Source: Sva-07 sp963716235 (GTDB lineage: Bacteria; Actinomycetota; Acidimicrobiia; Acidimicrobiales; Ilumatobacteraceae). Taken from it: 64,000 bases of DNA. The notes below the pieces were generated by a model. It searched no databases, was not told the origin of the DNA, and was given only the letters and a program-made list of their open reading frames with translations. Numbering within the stretch: the stretch's first letter is position 1; each line of letters starts with the position of its first letter. Below, piece by piece: positions 50,901 through 60,757 of the stretch. The translations under genes and the position numbers were made by a program. The stretch lies in the NCBI GenBank assembly GCA_963716235.1, contig CAVQTE010000017.1, forward strand, positions 38,112 to 102,111. Reading direction: 5' to 3'.

Positions 50901-51457
50901 ACACCGACACATGGGTGTTCGGTTACGGGTCGCTGGTGTCGCCGACCTCGTTGGCCTCGACCATCGGACGCCAGGTCGCGCCCGGTGACATCATTGCCGT
51001 CCATCTCCACGGGTACGGACGGCGATGGAATTACGGGTCACTGCACCTGCGAGGGGACTGGCGCCACGACGACATCGACGTCCAGCAGGGTGTGGTCATC
51101 TCGCTCGGGCTGGTCCACGCGGAGGGCGAACACTGCAACGGCGTCGCTGTGCGGGTCACCGAGGAGGAGCTCGCCCGACTGGATTGGCGCGAACGTGACT
51201 ACGAGCGAACCGACGTGACGGACCGGATCGAGACCGACCTCGCGGGCCTGCCGATCGTCACCTACGTCCCGCGGCCGAGTGCCGTCGAGCGATACGAGGC
51301 GGCCCGCGACGATCACCGAGCCGCGATCCGACGTTCGTACTGGGATCTCGTCAGTCAGGCGTTCGCCGACCTCGGCGACCACCACTCGACGACCTACGCG
51401 TCCACCCCCGCCCCGGACGTGCCGGTGCTGGACATGACGTTGTCACTCCTCGGCTGA
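50897..51457 (+). CDS. Gamma-glutamylcyclotransferase-like (GGCT/ChaC fold) protein
   Basis: This 186-residue protein has VFGYGSLVSPTSLASTIGR at the start, the GGCT substrate loop (Y-G-S-L), followed by IAVHLHGYGRRWNY and GVAVRVTEEELARLDWRERDYERTDVT, where the Glu/Asp-rich DWRE-x-x-Y helix contains the catalytic Glu. The family cleaves gamma-glutamyl dipeptides to 5-oxoproline plus the amine. It is the last gene of the 48060-51457 group. Its presence beside a gamma-glutamyl ligase suggests both synthesis and turnover of the same gamma-glutamyl thiol. The end overlaps coaE by 15 bases. Confidence 0.8.
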   Translation: MNTDTWVFGYGSLVSPTSLASTIGRQVAPGDIIAVHLHGYGRRWNYGSLHLRGDWRHDDIDVQQGVVISLGLVHAEGEHCNGVAVRVTEEELARLDWRERDYERTDVTDRIETDLAGLPIVTYVPRPSAVERYEAARDDHRAAIRRSYWDLVSQAFADLGDHHSTTYASTPAPDVPVLDMTLSLLG

Positions 51458-52065
51458 AGGATCGGGTGAAGTATCGGGCGACAGCTCGTTCAGCTTCACC
51501 CACAGCGCGTCGACCTGCTCGATCAACGAGTCACGATCGCCGCCGTTGTCGACCACGTGGGTTGCCGTGGCCAAGCGGTCCTCGCGGCTGATCTGGCTGT
51601 TGATACGGGCTCGGGCGTCGGCTTCGTCCATCCCGCGTTGATCGACGAGACGCTGCACCGCCACATCGACGGGAATGTCGACGACGATCGTGGCGACGAG
51701 CCCCTTGCGAGGGTTCTCGCCGAGCAGTGGGAAGTCGAGCACCACCACGCGATCAGTGCCACGATGCACGTCGATCTGACGCTGGATCTCGTCCTGCATC
51801 GCCGGGTGGACGATGCCGTTGAGATCCTTCAGCGCCGACTCGTCGTTGAAGACGATCTTGGCCACAGCACCCCGATCGAGCGCACCGTCGGCGAGCAGGA
51901 TGTGATCGCCGAACCGTTCGGCCATCGCGGCAAGGACCGGGCTGCCCGGAGCCTGGAGGTCACGGGCGATCTGATCGGCATCGACGATCGCCGCACCGCG
52001 TTCGGCGAGCATCGCCGACACCGTCGACTTGCCCGCTCCGATTCCCCCGGTCAAACCGACCAGGA

Positions 52066-52069
<4 letters not shown>
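51443..52069 (-). CDS. coaE: Dephospho-CoA kinase
   Basis: This 208-residue P-loop kinase carries out the last step of CoA synthesis. Walker A GGIGAGKST is at residues 8-16, then VDADQIARDLQAPG, the lid/CoA region LNGIVHPAM, VVVLDFPLLGE and QISREDRLATATHVVDN. The start is GTG 52069 overlapping the rpsA stop by GTGA. The rpsA-coaE pair is conserved in Actinobacteria. It has no C-terminal UPF0157 (GrpB-like) domain, which mycobacterial CoaE carries. Confidence 0.95.
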
Positions 52070-53466
<1,397 letters not shown>

Positions 53467-53534
53467 GGGACGGACTGCTTTCGAAACGGACGTTGAGGAG
53501 CTGGATACGCGCCACTGGCGTGACGCAGCCGACC

Positions 53535-53540
53535 ATGCTA
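53535..53540 (-). promoter_or_regulatory. -10 box (TAGCAT) of the rpsA-coaE operon
   Basis: On the minus strand TTCGGA, 16 bases, TAGCAT form a plausible promoter about 68 nt before the TTG start. This would give a leader containing CGCCAGTGGCG. Confidence 0.35.
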
Positions 53541-53557
53541 CCAGCGACCGCCCCAAT

Positions 53558-53610
53558 CCGAAATGTGCGGGAATATGTGCATCCAGCGCTCGATCCGGCG
53601 CACTTTTCGG
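53558..53610. terminator. Inverted repeat downstream of the 53633 methyltransferase gene
   Basis: The arms CCGAAATGTGC (53558-53568) and GCACTTTTCGG (53600-53610), with one mismatch, flank a 31-base loop. The right arm gives an A/T-rich CTTTTC segment. It is related in sequence to the repeat at 27779-27831. Confidence 0.4.
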
Positions 53611-53632
53611 GTTGGTTCTCGGAGGTGGCTGG

Positions 53633-54343
53633 TCAGGGGAGGTGGGCGATGGCGAGGAACTCGGGGGATTCGGTGGTCGCTTGGGCAAGGCCGTAGGCGC
53701 CGGGTTCGACGCTGGAGATCGAATCGACCTCGAAACCGTGTGCGCCGAGAAGAAGTCGCAGTTCACGAGGGGTGTAACAGCCGGTCCAGAGATCGACCCG
53801 TCGGGATGCACCGGATTCCGAGCGGATCTCGGTCATCTCGTGCGACACACCGGTCAGCGCATCGAACGCGGCGTCCTCGTGATACTTCACGGCAAAGTAG
53901 GCGTTGAACGCGCTCAGTGCGAGCCCGCCGCCCGGCCGCAACGATCGGGCCATACCGGCCACCACCGCAGCGTCGTCGCCGTCGGCGGTCATCATCCCGA
54001 ACGCCCCTTGACACAGGCAGATCACCGCATCGAACTCGGCCTCGAACTGCAACGACCGAGCATCACACCGCTCGAACGTCACGAGTGGCGAGCGATGTCG
54101 CGCAATGTCGATGAAGCGTTGGCTGATGTCGATGCCGTGGACATCAATCCCACGCCGAGCGAGTTCGATCGCGTGGCGACCGGTACCGCACCCGACGTCG
54201 AGGACCCGGTCGCCGGGCGTCAGATCGAGCACGCTGACCACGTGGTCGACCTCCTGCACCGTGCCCTTGGTGTGGGCATAGCGGTCGTAGGCCGTACCCA
54301 TGTGGTCGGCCAGATCTTCGAACCAGTGGTCGCGATCAACCAC
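53633..54343 (-). CDS. Class I SAM-dependent methyltransferase
   Basis: This 236-residue methyltransferase has motif I VLDVGCGTGRHAIELARRG at about residue 48, GIDISQRFIDIAR, CDARSLQFEAEFDAVICL and LRPGGGLALSAFN. It starts at GTG 54343 with MVDRDHWFEDLADHMGTAYDRYA. It belongs to the Methyltransf_25/UbiE-like group; the substrate is unknown. An AAGACT sequence lies about 7 nt upstream of the start. It sits between polA and rpsA on the same strand. Confidence 0.85.
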   Translation of the reverse strand: MVDRDHWFEDLADHMGTAYDRYAHTKGTVQEVDHVVSVLDLTPGDRVLDVGCGTGRHAIELARRGIDVHGIDISQRFIDIARHRSPLVTFERCDARSLQFEAEFDAVICLCQGAFGMMTADGDDAAVVAGMARSLRPGGGLALSAFNAYFAVKYHEDAAFDALTGVSHEMTEIRSESGASRRVDLWTGCYTPRELRLLLGAHGFEVDSISSVEPGAYGLAQATTESPEFLAIAHLP

Positions 54344-54438
54344 AGGCGTCAGTCTTTCGAGCTGATCGGCGGCCAGATCGAAGACGTATCCCCGCTCGAG
54401 CCGACGGGTGGTTGCAGTTCCCTCACGTCAGCCCCGCA

Positions 54439-57108
54439 TCAACCCTTGGCCGACGCCCACGTCTCGCCCCACGACACGTTCACTTCGAGGGGCACGTCGA
54501 GTTCGGCAGCATCGCGCATGAGTCCGACGACGAGGTCGCCCACGACGTCGTGCTCGCGTTCGGGCACTTCGACGATCACCTCGTCGTGCACCTGCAGCAC
54601 GACGCGGCTCTCGTAGCGGCCGGCGACCAGAGCGGCATCGATGTCGACGAGCGCCACCTTGAAGATGTCAGCAGCGAGGCCCTGGATGCCGGCATTCATG
54701 GCCTGGCGCTCCCCCGCCTGACGCACCCGGAAGTTCGAGTTCATCAGTTCGGGAATCGGCCGACGACGCCCGAAGAGCGTCTCGGTGTACCCGCGTTCAC
54801 GGGCCTCGATCACCGTGCGATCCATGTAGTTCTTCACGTTCGGGAACGCCACGAAGTACGCGTCGAGGATGATCGCAGCCTCCTCGGTCGGAATGTTCAG
54901 CCGCTGGCCGAGGCCGTAGGCCTCCATGCCGTACGCGAGCCCGTACGACACCATCTTCGCTTTCGACCGCTGCTCGACGGTGACCGAGGTCGGATCGACA
55001 CCGAACACCCTCGCCGCAGTGGCGTTGTGGATGTCCTGCCCGCTCGTGAACGCCTCGATCAGACCCGGGTCCTTGGCGAGGTGAGCAATGCAGCGCAATT
55101 CGATCTGGTTGTAGTCGGCGACCAGCAGCGTCGTGCCCGGCGCCGGGACGAACGCCTTGCGGAACTGGCGCCCCTCGTCGGTGCGCACCGGGATGTTGTG
55201 CAGGTTCGGCCGGTCAGACGAGAGCCGACCCGTGCGCGCCACCGTCTGGTTGAACGTCGCGTGGATCCGACCGTCGTCAGCGACCTCTGCGAGCAGGCCC
55301 TCGCCGTAGGTGCTGCGGAGCTTCTCGACCTCCCGGTAACGCAACAGCGGTTCGAGGAACTCGGGCCACTGGTCCTTGATCTTCTCCAACGTCGCGGCGT
55401 CAGTGGAGAAGCCCGTCTTGGTCTTCTTGCCCGGCGCCAAGCCGCGCTCGTCGTAGAGGATCTCGCGCAACTGCTTCGGCGAGTTGAGGTTCAGATCATC
55501 GCGACCAGCCACCTCGCGCAGCTGCCCCTGCAGCGTCTGGACCTCGTCGGACAGTCGCTTGCCGAGTGCCCGGAGCTCGTCGACGTCGACCCCGATGCCG
55601 ACGTGCTCCATCTTCGCGAGAACGAGCACCAGCGGGTTCTCGATCGTGCGATACAGCTCGGCCATCCCCTGGGCCTCCATGCTCGCCACGATCGGCTCGG
55701 CCAGTGCATTGACTGCGAGCGCATCGCGAGCCGCCAGCTCGGCGTCACCGAGCGACGTGCCGTCGAGATCGAGCTGGCCACTGCCGGCGGCGTCGTCGGA
55801 GGGCCTGGCGAACCTCGTGTACTTCTCGACGAGGTCGGGCAGGGTGTAGCGCGCCTCGGCAGGGTCGATGAGGTACGCCGCGATCGCCGTGTCGAGCGTG
55901 AGGCCCCGTACCTCGACGCCGAACTCCAACAGCGAGCGCATCAGCGGCTTCACGTTGTGTCCGCGCAGGTCGGTGTGCGAACCGAGCGCCCCTCGCACGG
56001 CATCGTCGGCGAGCACGTCGGCGGGGATCCACATGACGTCGGCCTTCGACGCGTCGACGACCACGGCGATGCCGGCAAGCGGAGTCCGGCCGGGTTCACC
56101 GAGCCATGTGGCCGCGACATCGAGCGTCGCCGCGGCCGAAATCGCTGCAGCGGCCTCCGCCGCCGACGACGCCGTTGTCACCTCGGCCACGAGCTCGGCA
56201 CGTTCGTCGGCGGGTCCGAGGTCGACCGAGGCACCCATTGCCGACAGCGCCTCGTCGAGGCGTCCCGCGAGGGTCCGGAACTCGAGAAAGTCGAACAGCC
56301 GCTTCAGCTCGTCGGCGTTCGGCGTCACGGCGAGATCGGCGGGATCGACGTCGATCGGCGCGTCGTGATGCAGCAGCATCAAGTCGAGATTCTTTCGGGC
56401 CCGGTCCTCGTGCTCGGTGAGGTTGGTGCGCAACTTGGGCGTCTGCTCGTCGACGTGCTCGAAGATGCCGTCGAGGCCGCCGTACGTGTTGATCAGCTTC
56501 GCCGCCGTCTTCTCGCCCACGCCGGGGACACCGGGCAGATTGTCACTGCTGTCGCCACGCAAGGCGGCATACTGCGGGTACAACGCCGGGGTCACACCGG
56601 TTCGGTCCTCGATCCCCGCCTCGTCGTAGAACGCGTAGTCGCTGACGCCGCGCTTGTTGTAGAGCACCATCACGTCGGGGTCCCGAACGAGCTGGTAGCT
56701 GTCGCGGTCGCCTGTCACGATGATCACCCGATGCCCGGCCTCGACGAGGCGATCGGTGGCCGTGGCGATCAGGTCGTCGGCCTCCCATCCGGACAGGTCG
56801 ACGGCGGCGATCCCGATCGCGTCGAGCACTTCGCGCACGAGACCCATCTGCTGGCGCAGGATGTCCGGGGCCGCGTCACGCTGCGCTTTGTAGAGAGGCT
56901 CGGCCTCGTGACGGAATGTCGGCTCCGGACGGTCGAAGGCGACCAGCACGCCATCGGGGCGGTGGTCCTTCATCACGTTGATCATCATCGACGTGAATCC
57001 GAACACCGCGTTGGTGACCTGACCGCTCGCGGTGGCCATGTCGGTCGGCAGCGCGAAGAACGCGCGATAGGTCAGCGAGTTGCCGTCGACGACGAGGTAG
57101 GTGCCCAT
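54439..57108 (-). CDS. polA: DNA polymerase I
   Basis: An 889-residue family A polymerase. The 5'-3' exonuclease (about residues 1-290) shows VVDGNSLTYRAFFAL, WEADDLIATATDR, VTGDRDSYQLV and GDSSDNLPGVPGVGEKTAAKL. The 3'-5' exonuclease-like domain (300-480) keeps the fold (LRGHNVKPLM, TLDTAIAAYLIDP) but its first acidic pair is replaced (VVVDASKADVM), as in other actinobacterial PolA, so proofreading is probably absent. The polymerase domain has ADYNQIELRCIAHLA (motif A), RSKAKMVSYGLAYGM (motif B) and LQVHDEVIVEV (motif C). It works in repair and Okazaki fragment processing. Confidence 0.96.
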   Translation of the reverse strand: MGTYLVVDGNSLTYRAFFALPTDMATASGQVTNAVFGFTSMMINVMKDHRPDGVLVAFDRPEPTFRHEAEPLYKAQRDAAPDILRQQMGLVREVLDAIGIAAVDLSGWEADDLIATATDRLVEAGHRVIIVTGDRDSYQLVRDPDVMVLYNKRGVSDYAFYDEAGIEDRTGVTPALYPQYAALRGDSSDNLPGVPGVGEKTAAKLINTYGGLDGIFEHVDEQTPKLRTNLTEHEDRARKNLDLMLLHHDAPIDVDPADLAVTPNADELKRLFDFLEFRTLAGRLDEALSAMGASVDLGPADERAELVAEVTTASSAAEAAAAISAAATLDVAATWLGEPGRTPLAGIAVVVDASKADVMWIPADVLADDAVRGALGSHTDLRGHNVKPLMRSLLEFGVEVRGLTLDTAIAAYLIDPAEARYTLPDLVEKYTRFARPSDDAAGSGQLDLDGTSLGDAELAARDALAVNALAEPIVASMEAQGMAELYRTIENPLVLVLAKMEHVGIGVDVDELRALGKRLSDEVQTLQGQLREVAGRDDLNLNSPKQLREILYDERGLAPGKKTKTGFSTDAATLEKIKDQWPEFLEPLLRYREVEKLRSTYGEGLLAEVADDGRIHATFNQTVARTGRLSSDRPNLHNIPVRTDEGRQFRKAFVPAPGTTLLVADYNQIELRCIAHLAKDPGLIEAFTSGQDIHNATAARVFGVDPTSVTVEQRSKAKMVSYGLAYGMEAYGLGQRLNIPTEEAAIILDAYFVAFPNVKNYMDRTVIEARERGYTETLFGRRRPIPELMNSNFRVRQAGERQAMNAGIQGLAADIFKVALVDIDAALVAGRYESRVVLQVHDEVIVEVPEREHDVVGDLVVGLMRDAAELDVPLEVNVSWGETWASAKG

Positions 57109-57116
57109 CGCAGCGA

Positions 57117-57701
57117 TCAGCCGGCACCCGGACGCAGCGAGCCGTCCAGGATCCGGTCGGCGACATCACGCATCCGGGTCCGTTCGCTCATCGCCGTGCG
57201 CTGGATGAACGAGAACGCGTCGGCCTCCGACATTCCGGCTTCGTCGATCAACACGCCCTTGGCGCGGTCGACGACCTTGCGGGATTCGAGTTGCTCGCCG
57301 AGCGCATCGATCTCGCCGGTGAGCGAACGAAGTTCCTTGAAGCGTCCCATCGCCACCTCGATGGCCGGAATCAGGTCGCTCTTCTGGAATGGCTTCACGA
57401 GAAATGCCAGCGCGCCGGCATCGCGGGCCTGCTCGACCACCTCGCGCTGGCTGAACGCTGTCAGCATCAGCACGCCGCAGATCTTCTCGCCGTTGATGAT
57501 GCGGGCTGCCTCGAGCCCGTCCATGCCGGGCATCTTGATGTCGAGGATCGCCAGATCCGGCTGCAGCCCGCGGACGAGCTCGACCGCCTGGTCGCCCCGA
57601 CCGGTCTCGCCGATGACGTCGTAGCCCTCTTCTTCGAGGGTTTCACGGAGATCCATCCTGATGATGGCCTCGTCCTCGGCGATGACGACACGCAACGGCA
57701 T
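57117..57701 (-). CDS. ANTAR-domain response regulator (PdtaR-like)
   Basis: This 194-residue regulator has a receiver domain at residues 1-120 with acidic pocket EDE at 9-11, phospho-Asp54 in LAILDIKMPGMDG and Lys in VKPFQKSDL. An ANTAR RNA-binding domain follows (about 130-185, VDRAKGVLIDEAGMSEADAFSFIQRTAM). ANTAR regulators bind paired hairpins in leader RNA to prevent termination. Its position before polA, rpsA and coaE matches the mycobacterial pdtaR region, so it is the likely ortholog. AAGGA before the ATG is a ribosome site and TAGATA a possible -10. Confidence 0.92.
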   Translation of the reverse strand: MPLRVVIAEDEAIIRMDLRETLEEEGYDVIGETGRGDQAVELVRGLQPDLAILDIKMPGMDGLEAARIINGEKICGVLMLTAFSQREVVEQARDAGALAFLVKPFQKSDLIPAIEVAMGRFKELRSLTGEIDALGEQLESRKVVDRAKGVLIDEAGMSEADAFSFIQRTAMSERTRMRDVADRILDGSLRPGAG

Positions 57702-57754
57702 GGTCCTTATCTAGCAGGTGACGGCCGGCATCCGCTCCTGCACCGCACGCAGGC

Positions 57755-58228
57755 TCACCAGTAGTCGGCCATCAGCTCGCTGACCCACGCAGGTTGGCGG
57801 ACCTCGGTGCGGGGCTGGAACTCGCGCATGAATGGCTTGATGTCGATGACCGGTGTGGCGTCGATCGCATCCAGTCCGCGGACGCGAACCGCGAGACCGT
57901 CGACGTCCACCACCTCGCACGTGGTGACACCGAGACGGTTCGGACGAGAACTTGCTCGCTGGGCGAAGATCCCAACCTTCGGCCAGTCCTCGTTCCCTCG
58001 TGGGTGTCGGGCTCCGGTGCCGACCTTCGCCTCGTCGAATTGATCGAACAGGAAGATGACCTCGACGTGCGAGAACTCGTCGAGCCCGGCGAGCGCGTCG
58101 GGTGAGAACCGTTCGGCGTCGAGCTGAATCGTGCTCTCCACGTCGCCCCACTCGTCGTCGCCTCGGCCGCTGCGATCCGACACGACCCTGCCGATCGGGC
58201 GCACGGTGAAGTCCGACACCGGACTCAT
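57755..58228 (-). CDS. trmO: tRNA (N6-threonylcarbamoyladenosine(37)-N6)-methyltransferase-like (TrmO/TsaA family)
   Basis: This 157-residue TsaA-like beta-barrel protein has FTVRPIGRVVSD at the N-terminus, HVEVIFLFDQFDE, ARHPRGNEDWPKVGIFAQRASSRPNRLGVTTCEVV (the family signature RxxxRPNxxG) and DIKPFMREFQP. It uses SAM to methylate t6A37 of some tRNAs in E. coli; actinobacterial members are less studied. It overlaps the upstream SCO6745-like gene by ATGA. Confidence 0.85.
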   Translation of the reverse strand: MSPVSDFTVRPIGRVVSDRSGRGDDEWGDVESTIQLDAERFSPDALAGLDEFSHVEVIFLFDQFDEAKVGTGARHPRGNEDWPKVGIFAQRASSRPNRLGVTTCEVVDVDGLAVRVRGLDAIDATPVIDIKPFMREFQPRTEVRQPAWVSELMADYW

Positions 58229-59052
58229 CCGAACGCCGACGCCATCGCCTTGCTGATGGGTCGCACCAGTTCGCGGAGTCGCTCACAGCCATCGACGCCG
58301 ATCGCGGCGTACGGGGCGGCGGCGAGTTCGTCGGTGCGTTGTTCGATCCAGGCGCGCCGCTGCCGACCGAGTTCGGTGAACGCGAGGTCGGGATCGAGCC
58401 AGCCGATCGAACGCAACCGCTCCTCGGCAGCGAGCCAGTCGTCGCCGGTTCGTTGCCGCGTGGCCCTGAGGATCTCCGAGCTCACATCACCGGCCGCTGC
58501 GTGTGTGACGAGCGCCTCGCAGCCATTCAGCCCCTCCACGGTCAGCGCAGCGATGTGCCCGTCGCCACGGAACTCGCGCAGGAGCGTCTGGGCGAACCAC
58601 AGCACGAGGTGCGGTTCGTCCGGCCAGGCCAGCGCTGCGTGACCGGCGAACAACGGTCGCCCCTCGGGGCGCTCACAAGCGGCGAGTGCCGCGGCGCGTG
58701 CCAACTCTGCTGCCTCGACCATGTCGGGCCCGTCGACGCCCTCCGGCGCGAACCGTCGCAGCATGCGATCGACAGCCTTCAGCCGCGCTGCAGACATGGC
58801 TTCCGGGGTGACCTGATCCCAGACACCTTCCATGCTCGCGCGCACCAGGTCGGGGTCGAAGTTGAAGAACGTGGCGATGACCACCGATGCCGGCACCGCA
58901 CCCATCGGCGCTACCCGCGAGGCAAAATAGCCCCGCATCCGGTCGTCGATGCCGATGGCGGCGTACTCCTCGCGGGCCTCGGGCACGAAGTAGATGGCGC
59001 CGTGCACGGGTTCGAGCGTGCGCCAGGTCTTGCGTGCGGTCACTGGATCCAT
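58225..59052 (-). CDS. SCO6745-family protein
   Basis: This 275-residue actinobacterial protein of unknown function is mostly alpha-helical. The features are TARKTWRTLEPVHGAIYFVPEAREEYAAIG, GYFASRVAPMGAVPASVVIATFFNFDP, RPLFAGHAALAWPDEPHLVLWFAQTLLREFRGDGHIAAL and a C-terminal winged-helix-like region (GWLDPDLAFTELGRQRRAWIEQRTDELA). These match the SCO6745 (SalK-type) family. The G-H-x-A-L/H-I-A-A-L segment is the conserved centre. It could be a regulator or an enzyme of uncharacterised type. It is coupled to trmO. Confidence 0.75.
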   Translation of the reverse strand: MDPVTARKTWRTLEPVHGAIYFVPEAREEYAAIGIDDRMRGYFASRVAPMGAVPASVVIATFFNFDPDLVRASMEGVWDQVTPEAMSAARLKAVDRMLRRFAPEGVDGPDMVEAAELARAAALAACERPEGRPLFAGHAALAWPDEPHLVLWFAQTLLREFRGDGHIAALTVEGLNGCEALVTHAAAGDVSSEILRATRQRTGDDWLAAEERLRSIGWLDPDLAFTELGRQRRAWIEQRTDELAAAPYAAIGVDGCERLRELVRPISKAMASAFG

Positions 59053-59080
59053 CAGAAGAGCATGTCAGCTGACCCGACCG

Positions 59081-59359
59081 TCACATGCGGTCGAGAAGTT
59101 CGTCCTGGCGCAGTTCCAGCGATGCGATCTCCTCGACGACCTTCGAGCGATGCTTGGCCAGGGCATCGACGTGACGACGCGCATCGCGCGCCTCGTACGA
59201 CGCGCCCGCGGTTTCGGACACGAGCGCCCGGATGGCCTGGTCGTCGGCGTCGTCACCCAGGTGGATCATCTGCTCGTCGATCACCGACAACTCGGAGCGC
59301 AACGACTTCAATCGGATCGCCACCTGCGAGAGGCGCCGCTCGACCAGCCAATTGCCCAT
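59081..59359 (-). CDS. Small coiled-coil protein, unknown function (92 aa)
   Basis: From ATG 59359 the product is a highly charged helical protein (MGNWLVERRLSQVAIRLKSL, then DEQMIHLGDDADDQAIRAL, AKHRSKVVEEIASLELRQDE) with heptad-like hydrophobic spacing over almost its full length. No signal peptide or motif is seen. The gene follows the short tRNA (45 bases) on the same strand. An ATG at 59401 would overlap the tRNA boundary and is not used. Confidence 0.65.
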   Translation of the reverse strand: MGNWLVERRLSQVAIRLKSLRSELSVIDEQMIHLGDDADDQAIRALVSETAGASYEARDARRHVDALAKHRSKVVEEIASLELRQDELLDRM

Positions 59360-59403
59360 GAGAACGCCGAATCTACTTGGGGCGCCGCTCAGGACGTGCA
59401 CAG

Positions 59404-59477
59404 TGCCCCGGGTCGGACTCGAACCGACACTTGACGGTGTTTGAGACCGTTGCCTCTGCCAATTGGGCTACCGGGGC
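59404..59477 (-). tRNA. tRNA with anticodon CAA (nominal Leu), short variable loop
   Basis: A 74-nt cloverleaf on the minus strand: acceptor GCCCCGG/CCGGGGC, discriminator A, D stem GCCC with AGGC (one mismatch), anticodon stem ACGGT/ACCGT with loop CTCAAAC (anticodon CAA) and T arm GTCGG-TTCGAGT-CCGAC. Bacterial tRNA-Leu normally has a long variable arm of more than 10 nt and is about 85 nt; here the variable loop is only CAAGT. The 3' CCA is not encoded (CTG follows). Confidence 0.8.
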
Positions 59478-59541
59478 GCGTGTGATGGCCGAGGTTAGCG
59501 GGCTTACCGGGCGGTAGCTCGTGCGAACATCGGCGGAGGTC

Positions 59542-59547
59542 TAGCCT
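59542..59547 (+). promoter_or_regulatory. -10 box (TAGCCT) of the fatty-acid operon
   Basis: TAGCCT ends 7 nt before the fabD ATG at 59555; leaderless initiation is likely. It is divergent from the tRNA. Confidence 0.45.
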
Positions 59548-59554
59548 CGTTCGA

Positions 59555-60736
59555 ATGCTCGCATTCACCTTCCCCGGCCAGGGCTCACAACGCCCGGGCA
59601 TGGGACTGCCTTGGCGCGACCACGAGAGCTGGGAACTCGTCGACGAGGCAAGCGACATCGCGGCCCGCGATGTCGGCGCGCTGCTCTGCGACGCCGATGC
59701 CGACGAATTGAAGGACACCCGCAACGCACAGCTGACGACCTTCGTGTCGAGCTTGATGGTGCTCGATGCGGTCGAGCGGCTCGGCATCGAGCCCAGCTAC
59801 TGCGCCGGCCACAGCCTCGGCGAGTACACGGCGCTCACCGCGACCGGGGCACTGGGGTTCGACGACGGTGTGCGACTGGTGATCGAGCGCAGCGCCGCCA
59901 TGCACGATGCCGGGCTCGCCCAGCCGGGCACGATGGCGGCAGTACTCGGCCTCGACGACGACCACGTCGAGATCGCCTGTCGCCGAGCCGATGCCGAGGT
60001 GTGGGTCGCCAACTTCAATGCCCCTGGCCAGGTCGTGATCGCCGGTTCGCCGTCAGGCGTCGACGCGGCGACCGTCCATGCCAAGGAACTCGGCGCCAAG
60101 AAGGTGATGCCGCTCCAGGTGTCCGGGGCCTTCCACACGCCCTTCATGACGGCCGCGCGTGACCGGCTGCGCACAGCGCTGGCGTCGGCCGACCCGCGTG
60201 ACTCCGACGTCCCCGTCGTGTCGAACGTCGACGCGCTGGCCCACGACCAGGGCGCCGACTGGGCAAGTCTGCTGTCGGCTCAACTCTCGAGCCCGGTGCG
60301 TTGGAAGCACTGTCTGCTCACGCTCGCCGAGAGCGGCGTCACGGACTTTGCGGAGCTCGGGCCCGGAGCGGTGCTGACGGGCATGGCCAAACGCACGGTC
60401 ACCGACGGACGCACGATCTCGGTGTCGACCCCAGAGGATCTCGACAAGCTGATCGAGTGGGTCGGAGCCCGCACGACGTCAGCCCCCGTTCAGCACGAGG
60501 GCGAGCACCTCTTCGCTGTCGAGCGTCTCGTGGTGAGCCCTGGGGCGGGCATCTTCACGCCGATCGGATCGTTGACGGAGGGATCCGTCATCACCGTCGG
60601 AGCGGTGCTCGGCCACGTCGGCGACGTCGAGGTCCGTTCGCCGTTCGCCGGCATTCTCCAGAGTTACATCGCCCTCGACACCGAACGTGTCACGCCACGC
60701 CAGCCGATTGCCTGGCTGCGCAGTGACGGATCATGA
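59555..60736 (+). CDS. fabD: Malonyl-CoA:ACP transacylase with C-terminal biotinyl-like domain
   Basis: A 393-residue protein; ordinary FabD is about 300. Residues 1-300 are the transacylase: FTFPGQGSQRPGMG, nucleophile in GHSLGEYTAL, catalytic His in SGAFHTPFM and LGPGAVLTGM near the end. After a linker, residues about 316-393 form a barrel-sandwich-like strand series (HLFAVERLVVSPGAGIFTPI, TVGAVLGHVGDVEVRSPFAG) resembling biotinyl/lipoyl domains but without a modifiable Lys motif (VRSPF where E-A-M-K is expected). It loads malonyl onto ACP. It is the first gene of fabD-H-G-acpP-F. Confidence 0.93.
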   Translation: MLAFTFPGQGSQRPGMGLPWRDHESWELVDEASDIAARDVGALLCDADADELKDTRNAQLTTFVSSLMVLDAVERLGIEPSYCAGHSLGEYTALTATGALGFDDGVRLVIERSAAMHDAGLAQPGTMAAVLGLDDDHVEIACRRADAEVWVANFNAPGQVVIAGSPSGVDAATVHAKELGAKKVMPLQVSGAFHTPFMTAARDRLRTALASADPRDSDVPVVSNVDALAHDQGADWASLLSAQLSSPVRWKHCLLTLAESGVTDFAELGPGAVLTGMAKRTVTDGRTISVSTPEDLDKLIEWVGARTTSAPVQHEGEHLFAVERLVVSPGAGIFTPIGSLTEGSVITVGAVLGHVGDVEVRSPFAGILQSYIALDTERVTPRQPIAWLRSDGS

Positions 60737-60757
60737 CGAGCGAGGGGAACTGACCAG

